From Flavobacterium psychrophilum (GTDB lineage: Bacteria; Bacteroidota; Bacteroidia; Flavobacteriales; Flavobacteriaceae), in NCBI GenBank assembly GCA_945862065.1, contig CAMAWT010000002.1:1-64000 (forward strand): a stretch of DNA of 64,000 nt. Reading direction: 5' to 3'. A model generated the notes under the pieces. That model was not told where the DNA came from. It was given only the letters and a program-made list of their open reading frames with translations, and ran no database searches. Shown in pieces: positions 58,677 to 64,000 of this stretch (positions are counted from its first letter, which is position 1; the number at the start of each line of letters is the position of its first letter). The position numbers and the translations under genes were made by a program.

Positions 58677-60287
58677 TTACTTTTTAATTATTTTACCTGA
58701 CTGAACACCATTTACTGATTCGATAGTATAATAATACAAACCTTTTTGTAAATTAGAAAGTGACATTTTTCCATCCGAATGGTAGTTACTTTTATCAAAA
58801 ACAAGTTGCCCTAAATTATTAAAAATTGAAATTTGCATATCTAAATCTGGTGAAGTAGCATGAACATAAAATGCATCTGAAGTTGGATTGGGATAAACTA
58901 TCAATTCATTTTTTAATGAGTTTACGTAAAGCTGTGCATTGGATAAGGCAGTTTGAAAATCAGGAATGCCATATCCGTATTGGTTATTTGGATTGGAATA
59001 TTTATCAGCAGATTGTTTTACAAAATCAAGGACTTGTTGGTTTGTAAGTGTAGGCACGGCTTGCCAAAAACTAGCTATCATGCCAGAAATTATGGGACAT
59101 GAAAAAGAAGTGCCGTTTCCTGAAACAATATGTCCAGAGGAACTTGACACAATAACACTTTGTCCTTGTGCCATCACATCAGGTTTTATTCTATTATCGA
59201 ATGTTGGTCCGATGGAACTGAATGTAGCATAATTTTCGTCTGGCTGTACTGCTCCCACTGCAAAAACATGTGTGGCTTCTGCAGGAACGCGTATGTGTGG
59301 TGCCGTGGCAGAAGCACCTGAATTTCCTGCACTTGCAACCACAATAATTCCTTTACTAAAAGCAATATTTGCACCTTTAGAACCAAAAGCTTTATTACCC
59401 GTCATATCATTATATGTATGGCTATAACTTGGATTGTCATAACCAAAATAACCTAGGGATGACGTGATAATATCAGCCCCTAACCTATCTGCTTCCTCAG
59501 CAGCTTGAACCCAATAGCTTTCCTCGACAGGGTTTTCGACCACAACATCTTCTGTAATGAACAAGTAATACTTTGCATTCGGAGCTGTTCCAATTAGTTG
59601 ACCATCAACCTTGCCACCCATGCATGATAAAACCATTGTACCGTGACTGTCTAAAGCATAAATATCTGTTGACCCAGAAACAAAATTATAGCCGCCCAAA
59701 ACCAAATTATTCGTAAATAAATTCTGTAACGGTTGAATAGTATTTGCATTTAAAAACCCTGAATCTAAAACAGCAATGACTTTTCCTGCGCCCGTGTAAT
59801 CCGATTGGTGTAATAAATGTCCGTTTAACATTTGAACTTGATTGGCCGAATTTCCATAAGAATAATTGATATCCGTTTCAAAATTTTTAGAAATAGTATT
59901 TATATCTAAAGTTGAAGTAACTCTTGCATTTAAAGCATTGTTTGCGAACTTGATTGAAGTAACAAAAGTTAAACTTGATAAGGATTGAATGTCTGAAATG
60001 GATCCTCTAACATGCACGCAATTCAACCATTTTGATTGAGCCATAACAACAATACCTATAACAGCATCTACTTGATCAATATAGGGTTGATGGATTGGCG
60101 CATCGTTTATGTTTAGCAGAATACTTTGATTTGTGCGTCGGTCCAAAGCTCTTTGCGTTAACATTTGTAACGGATTATCTAGGTAATATTGCGCATTGGG
60201 TTTTCCAGAAAAATAAATCCATGCATCCTCTTGACAAAAAGATGAAATGGACATAAAAAACAAAAGAAATAATACTATTTTTTTCAT
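58677..60287 (-). CDS. Subtilisin-like S8 peptidase with T9SS sorting domain
   Basis: A 536-aa secreted serine protease: signal peptide, a propeptide-like segment to about residue 150, catalytic Asp in VIAVLDSGFL, His in DSHGTMVLS and Ser in GTSFSCPIISGM, then a C-terminal T9SS tail (IVYPNPTSDAFYV ... LQKGLYYYTIESV ... GKIIKK). It would be exported across the outer membrane and degrade protein outside the cell. It is 17 bp after mnmA on the same strand. Confidence 0.93.
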   Translation of the reverse strand: MKKIVLFLLFFMSISSFCQEDAWIYFSGKPNAQYYLDNPLQMLTQRALDRRTNQSILLNINDAPIHQPYIDQVDAVIGIVVMAQSKWLNCVHVRGSISDIQSLSSLTFVTSIKFANNALNARVTSTLDINTISKNFETDINYSYGNSANQVQMLNGHLLHQSDYTGAGKVIAVLDSGFLNANTIQPLQNLFTNNLVLGGYNFVSGSTDIYALDSHGTMVLSCMGGKVDGQLIGTAPNAKYYLFITEDVVVENPVEESYWVQAAEEADRLGADIITSSLGYFGYDNPSYSHTYNDMTGNKAFGSKGANIAFSKGIIVVASAGNSGASATAPHIRVPAEATHVFAVGAVQPDENYATFSSIGPTFDNRIKPDVMAQGQSVIVSSSSGHIVSGNGTSFSCPIISGMIASFWQAVPTLTNQQVLDFVKQSADKYSNPNNQYGYGIPDFQTALSNAQLYVNSLKNELIVYPNPTSDAFYVHATSPDLDMQISIFNNLGQLVFDKSNYHSDGKMSLSNLQKGLYYYTIESVNGVQSGKIIKK

Positions 60288-60304
60288 GATTTACATTTTT
60301 AGAA

Positions 60305-61498
60305 TTAAGAAATAACCCCGGACCCTATTAATTCGTCACCTATATTCCAAGCAACAAATTGTCCTTGTGTGATGGCCGATTGCGGATTTTTGAAAACAAC
60401 ATATAACCCTGAAACAAATTGATATAATGTGGCTTCTTGCAATTCTTGTCGGTATCTTATTCTGGCTAAAACATTCATTGATTGACCAGATTCCAATTTT
60501 AAATCTTCACGAATCCAATGAATTTCTGACGGTTGAATTTTTAAAACCGATCTAAAAAGTCCAGGATGTTGGCTTCCTTGCCCGGTATAAATTGAATTGC
60601 TGATTACGTCAGTGGCAATAATAAACAAGGCTTCTTTGGTACCACCCACATTTAATCCTTTTCGTTGACCAATAGTAAAATAATGAGCCCCTTGGTGTTT
60701 ACCTACAACCATTCCATCAGTTGGTGTGTATTGAATTGGTGTTGATTTATATTGTAATTCTTCTTCTAGATTGCTAAAATTTGGTAACTCTTTTTGGTAA
60801 ATAGCACTAGTGGCTTCTATTTCAAAAATCAAACCTTCTTTTGGTTGCAATTGTTGTTGTAAAAACTCAGGAAGTCGCACTTTACCAATGAAACATAAAC
60901 CTTGTGAATCTCTTTTTTCTGCAGTTATCAAATCAAGTTTTGTTGCAATTTCTCTAACTTGAGGTTTGGTTAATTCACCTATCGGAAACAAGGCTTTTGC
61001 CAATTGGTTTTGTGATAACTGACATAAAAAATAGGATTGATCTTTATTCCTATCGATGCCCGCAAGTAGTTGATATTGAGCACTTCCTTTAATAGAAACT
61101 TCGCCTTTACGGCAGTAATGACCCGTTGCTACAAAATCTGCTCCAAGTGACAAAGCGATTTTCATGAAAACATCAAACTTAATTTCTCGGTTGCATAACA
61201 CATCCGGATTTGGCGTTCGACCTTGTTCATATTCATGAAACATATAATCGACTATTTTTTCTTTGTATTGCTCGCTTAAATCTACCGTTTGAAATGGTAT
61301 GCCTAATTTTTCTGCAACCAATAAAGCGTCATTTGAATCCTCAAGCCAAGGACATTCGTTGGAAATGGTTACCGAATCATCGTGCCAATTTTTCATAAAA
61401 AGTCCAATCACTTCATATCCTTGCTCTTGCAAAAGATAGGCAGCTACACTGGAATCAACTCCACCAGAAAGACCAACAACAACTCTTTTCTTTTTCAT
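60305..61498 (-). CDS. mnmA: tRNA-specific 2-thiouridylase MnmA
   Basis: A 397-aa enzyme that thiolates U34 of Lys, Glu and Gln tRNAs. The PP-loop SGGVDS is at residues 11-16; catalytic cysteines lie in [12 protein letters not shown] and GLCFIGKV; the C-terminal domain has [14 protein letters not shown]. With MnmD at 45086 it belongs to the mnm5s2U34 pathway. It begins 1 bp from the MORN-type gene end. Confidence 0.96.
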   Translation of the reverse strand: MKKKRVVVGLSGGVDSSVAAYLLQEQGYEVIGLFMKNWHDDSVTISNECPWLEDSNDALLVAEKLGIPFQTVDLSEQYKEKIVDYMFHEYEQGRTPNPDVLCNREIKFDVFMKIALSLGADFVATGHYCRKGEVSIKGSAQYQLLAGIDRNKDQSYFLCQLSQNQLAKALFPIGELTKPQVREIATKLDLITAEKRDSQGLCFIGKVRLPEFLQQQLQPKEGLIFEIEATSAIYQKELPNFSNLEEELQYKSTPIQYTPTDGMVVGKHQGAHYFTIGQRKGLNVGGTKEALFIIATDVISNSIYTGQGSQHPGLFRSVLKIQPSEIHWIREDLKLESGQSMNVLARIRYRQELQEATLYQFVSGLYVVFKNPQSAITQGQFVAWNIGDELIGSGVIS

Positions 61499-62206
61499 TT
61501 AATTTGGTTCTTCAGTAATAGGTTTCTTTTTTATTTTAATTTGTTTTGGAAAATTCATGTTCACTTGTTCGGTTTTTCCTTTGGTAGTTATTTCCCATAT
61601 CCCCACTTTTTTACCGTTTTTATAAATACCTTTTGAAACGATAACATTGGCGTCGTTTCTAAAAATAGCTGGACCGTCAAATTCATCGTTTATATAATTT
61701 GAGTCTTCAAAAACAATTCCGTTTTTTGCGTATTTTTTGTAAGGTCCGTTTTTTATTCCATTCTTAAAAGTGGTTTCTTCAGCAATTTTTTGATTGGAAT
61801 AAAATACTTTTTTAACGCCTTCCAATTTTCCTTTTACATAAAATTCAGAAGTCATAATGGTAGTAGCATTTTCATGATAATACTTCCATTCTCCTTCTAG
61901 AAGTTTGTTTACGAGTTTTCCTTCACTTACTTTATTACCTTTCTGATTAAAAAATATGGTGTAACATGAATTGTCTTTGCTATTAAATTCTCTGGTAGCA
62001 ATAATAGTTCCAGCTTTTGTATCATCATAAAAAACGAATTTACCTACCTCATTACCATGTTCAAAAGTACCTTGATATCGAGGTCTTTTAGATTCTTCAT
62101 AAATCCCTTTCCACAGACCAACTTTTTTACCTTGTGCATCTATTTTATTCACTTCTTGTGAGAAGGTTATTAATGACGACAATAAACAAATTAAAAGATA
62201 TTTCAT
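61499..62206 (-). CDS. MORN-repeat (YwqK-type) exported protein
   Basis: A 235-aa protein with a signal peptide (MKYLLICLLSSLITFSQ) and about six MORN-type repeats (GLWKGIYEESKRPRYQGTFE, NGIKNGPYKKYAKNG, YKNGKKVGIWEITTKGK). YwqK-family proteins are often labelled antitoxins because a B. subtilis relative is linked to the YwqJ toxin, but this one is exported and no toxin gene adjoins it. The start at 62206 fits the -7 box at 62220-62227 better than ATG 62215. Confidence 0.8.
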   Translation of the reverse strand: MKYLLICLLSSLITFSQEVNKIDAQGKKVGLWKGIYEESKRPRYQGTFEHGNEVGKFVFYDDTKAGTIIATREFNSKDNSCYTIFFNQKGNKVSEGKLVNKLLEGEWKYYHENATTIMTSEFYVKGKLEGVKKVFYSNQKIAEETTFKNGIKNGPYKKYAKNGIVFEDSNYINDEFDGPAIFRNDANVIVSKGIYKNGKKVGIWEITTKGKTEQVNMNFPKQIKIKKKPITEEPN

Positions 62207-62219
62207 GTTTTTCATTTTA

Positions 62220-62227
62220 CAAATTTA
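62220..62227 (-). promoter_or_regulatory. -7 promoter box (minus strand TAAATTTG)
   Basis: TAnnTTTG on the minus strand; transcription would start close to 62215, favouring the ATG at 62206. It may drive the operon through the protease gene. Confidence 0.55.
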
Positions 62228-62285
62228 AATAGGTTTATCAAAAATTATGCACTTTTAAAAAAATACATTTTGAATTTTTAAAGTT

Positions 62286-62331
62286 ACAAAAAAGACTCTG
62301 TTTATATTGCATTCAATAAAAACAGAGTCTT
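62286..62331 (-). terminator. yidC terminator
   Basis: AAGACTCTGTTT and AAACAGAGTCTT pair perfectly; the A run on the left gives a U tract for minus-strand transcripts. Confidence 0.9.
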
Positions 62332-62351
62332 AAAATAATTATTGTGTAAAA

Positions 62352-64000
62352 CTATTTTTTATTTATTTTCTTTTGTTCTTCTGCCTGTTCCATCATTTCG
62401 CGCATTTTGCGTTGGAACTTACCTTCCGTTTTTGGCTTCGTTTTGTTTTCTTGAATTTGTGCATGAATTTTATCGCTGTTGATAAAGTATTTTTTTATTA
62501 CTAACATAATTCCAATAGTAATTAGATTTGAGATGAAATTGTATAAACTCAATCCAGAACCATAGGTATTGAAGAAAATAAGCATCATAATTGGCGAAAC
62601 ATAAATCATTATTTTCATGATTTTTGCCATATCTGGCATTCCTTCTTGTTGTGGCTGCGCCATGGCGTTGTCACCAGAAGTCATTTTCATATAAAAGAAA
62701 ATGGCAATTGCAGCTAAAATCGGGAACAAACTGATGTGATCACCATATAACGGAATATTGAATGGAAGTTTTGCTACTTGGTCAAATGAAGATAAATCAT
62801 CTGCCCATAAAAAACTTTTTTGTCTCAATTCAAATGCTGATGGAAAAAACTGAAACGAAGCATACATAAATGGCAATTGAATCAATGCAGGAATACAACC
62901 CGCCATTGGATTCACGCCGGCTTTATTGTATAATTTCATTGTTTCTTGTTGCTTTTTCATTGGATCTTTTGCGAATTTTTCGCCAAGCTCCGTCAATTCA
63001 GGACGTAGTACTTTCATTTTTGCTTGTGATAAAAATGATTTAAACGTAATGGGTGACATCGCAATTTTAATGATTATGGTAAATAAAATAATTGCAATTC
63101 CAAGTCCCATGAAAGAACTTAACAAACCAAATAATGGTATGAAAATGAATTTATTAATCCAACCAAAAATTCCCCAACCAAGTGGAACAATTTTTTCAAA
63201 ATTTTTGTTGTAGCTGTCTAATGTTTTATAATCTGTTGGTCCGTAATACCAGTTCATTTTATAATCTAACTCTCCGTTTTTAAATGCTAACGGAAAGGTA
63301 GATTTTAATTGCTTGGTAAAAATGGTATCGGTTTTTTCGTCTTCGAATATTTTTTTTGATTCTAATTTTGATGTTTCAAAGGGTGTTGATGTTAATAATA
63401 TTGAAGAGAAAAAATGCTGTTTATAAGCTATGAACGTTGTTTTCTCTGCGTCTTCTTCGCCTAAAGCGCTTACGCCTGTATAACTAATTTTTCCGTCTTT
63501 ATGTTCAAAATATATTTCGGTATAACGGTCTTCGTAGGTGATACTTTTTTCATTTCTGTAAGCTTTCAAATCCCAAACAATATTAGGAGATTTTGAAGTG
63601 TTCAGCACTTGGTTCAATCCTTGAGAATTAATATCAAAGTCAATCAAATATTGATTTGGTTTGATAACGTAAAGGTATTCCAAATAAGCGTTTTGACTGG
63701 CTTTCAACTTCATTGACAGCACTTGATTTCCGTCTATAGTGGTTAAAGTTGGTTCAAAAAACAGGTCTTTTGTATTTAAAATTCGGTTGTCTTTTGTATG
63801 TAACTCAAGATTAAAAGAGGCGTTATTATTGTTGATTAACTCAACCATTTGACCGGATCCTTTTTTGAATTTTTCAAACTTTTTTAATTTAGCTTCTATT
63901 ATATATCCCCCTTTGTTGGAAATCTTAAGGAAAACTAAATCATTTTCAATTATTTTAAAATCATTTTTTGCAGATGGTAATGTAGCTGAAAAGGCAAAAG
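62352..64000 (-). CDS. yidC: Membrane protein insertase YidC (5' end beyond the window)
   Basis: The frame is open from 62352 to the window edge and continues past it: upstream of the ATG at 63848 it reads FAFSATLPSAKNDFK and NKGGYIIEAKLKKF, the N-terminal periplasmic region of Bacteroidetes YidC. So that internal ATG is not the start. The visible part has the periplasmic beta domain, then the conserved insertase helices (MKVLRPELTELGEKFAKDPM, AGVNPMAGCIPALIQLPFMYASF, ISLFPILAAIAIFFYMKM). It inserts proteins into the inner membrane. The C-terminus is basic. Confidence 0.95.
   Translation of the reverse strand, partial: FAFSATLPSAKNDFKIIENDLVFLKISNKGGYIIEAKLKKFEKFKKGSGQMVELINNNNASFNLELHTKDNRILNTKDLFFEPTLTTIDGNQVLSMKLKASQNAYLEYLYVIKPNQYLIDFDINSQGLNQVLNTSKSPNIVWDLKAYRNEKSITYEDRYTEIYFEHKDGKISYTGVSALGEEDAEKTTFIAYKQHFFSSILLTSTPFETSKLESKKIFEDEKTDTIFTKQLKSTFPLAFKNGELDYKMNWYYGPTDYKTLDSYNKNFEKIVPLGWGIFGWINKFIFIPLFGLLSSFMGLGIAIILFTIIIKIAMSPITFKSFLSQAKMKVLRPELTELGEKFAKDPMKKQQETMKLYNKAGVNPMAGCIPALIQLPFMYASFQFFPSAFELRQKSFLWADDLSSFDQVAKLPFNIPLYGDHISLFPILAAIAIFFYMKMTSGDNAMAQPQQEGMPDMAKIMKIMIYVSPIMMLIFFNTYGSGLSLYNFISNLITIGIMLVIKKYFINSDKIHAQIQENKTKPKTEGKFQRKMREMMEQAEEQKKINKK

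Noticed and set aside
61499-62206. YwqK-type gene as an antitoxin of a toxin-antitoxin system
   Set aside because: It has a signal peptide and no adjacent toxin; the family label does not establish the function.
1-64000. tRNA, rRNA or riboswitch genes
   Set aside because: No cloverleaf-like segments, rRNA signatures or recognised riboswitch cores were found by eye; a covariance-model scan would be needed to be sure.

Overview
The window looks like a chromosomal stretch of a Flavobacterium-like member of the Bacteroidetes. The evidence is: AT-rich DNA; many starts preceded by the Bacteroidetes -7 box TAnnTTTG with A-rich leaders and no Shine-Dalgarno pairing; two secreted enzymes with C-terminal type IX secretion (T9SS) sorting tails; and family-typical proteins (PafA-type phosphatase, LETM1-related protein, DUF6048/DUF6452 pair, DUF4920). 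No rRNA, tRNA, transposase, integrase or CRISPR array was recognised.

Layout. 1-6.5 kb: a MarR regulator followed by a beta-oxidation operon in the fadN-fadA-fadE arrangement known from Bacillus, split by a small four-helix-bundle gene with inverted repeat arrays. 6.5-12.6 kb: lipoprotein, SodC-type lipoprotein, LETM1-related protein, beta-carbonic anhydrase with a SulP anion transporter, and an OxyR-type regulator with both redox cysteines. 12.6-14.9 kb: repeat-rich island A with two small exported proteins. 14.9-19.6 kb: SecA, DUF2795 protein and cob(I)alamin adenosyltransferase. 19.7-21.4 kb: island B. 21.4-25.2 kb: ABC ATPase, a shortened methyltransferase-like gene, a second four-helix-bundle gene with inverted arrays, and an ABC-F protein. 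25.3-32.5 kb: toxin-antitoxin-like pair coupled to a glycosyltransferase, a 2-oxoacid dehydrogenase E2, and a tight five-gene run ending in menC. 32.6-38.2 kb: T9SS endonuclease I, RsmB-type methyltransferase, Kup potassium transporter, repeat-containing exported protein. 38.3-45.8 kb: Asp-box lipoprotein, ECF sigma operon, SRPBCC/GyrI protein, MazG-like protein, IlvE, DUF4920 and heme lipoprotein, MnmD. 45.8-50.6 kb: small glycine-zipper protein, DUF6048/DUF6452, RlmD-type methyltransferase, DUF1697, YchF. 50.7-51.5 kb: island D with a decayed PIN toxin system. 51.6-54.4 kb: LysA and SucC. 54.4-56.0 kb: island C. 56.0-64.0 kb: PafA-type phosphatase, nitronate monooxygenase, subtilisin-like T9SS protease, MnmA, a MORN-type protein and YidC running off the end.

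Two repeat systems stand out. First, islands A, B and C share the same non-coding modules around unrelated small cargo genes: an ATTCCGTAGGAAT palindrome, a conserved leader with a promoter, a hairpin with a GTTGAAC or GTTGTAT box after the cargo, a terminator, a second palindrome and roughly 130-bp boundary repeats in inverted orientation. This resembles gene cassettes with attC-like sites, but no integrase is present here. Second, both four-helix-bundle genes sit between inverted arrays of short tandem repeats, with a different repeat sequence for each copy, so each unit could fold into one long stem. Both are inferences from sequence architecture.

The rest is mainly housekeeping: fatty-acid degradation, TCA cycle, lysine and menaquinone synthesis, tRNA/rRNA modification, protein secretion, oxidative-stress defence and ion/bicarbonate transport.
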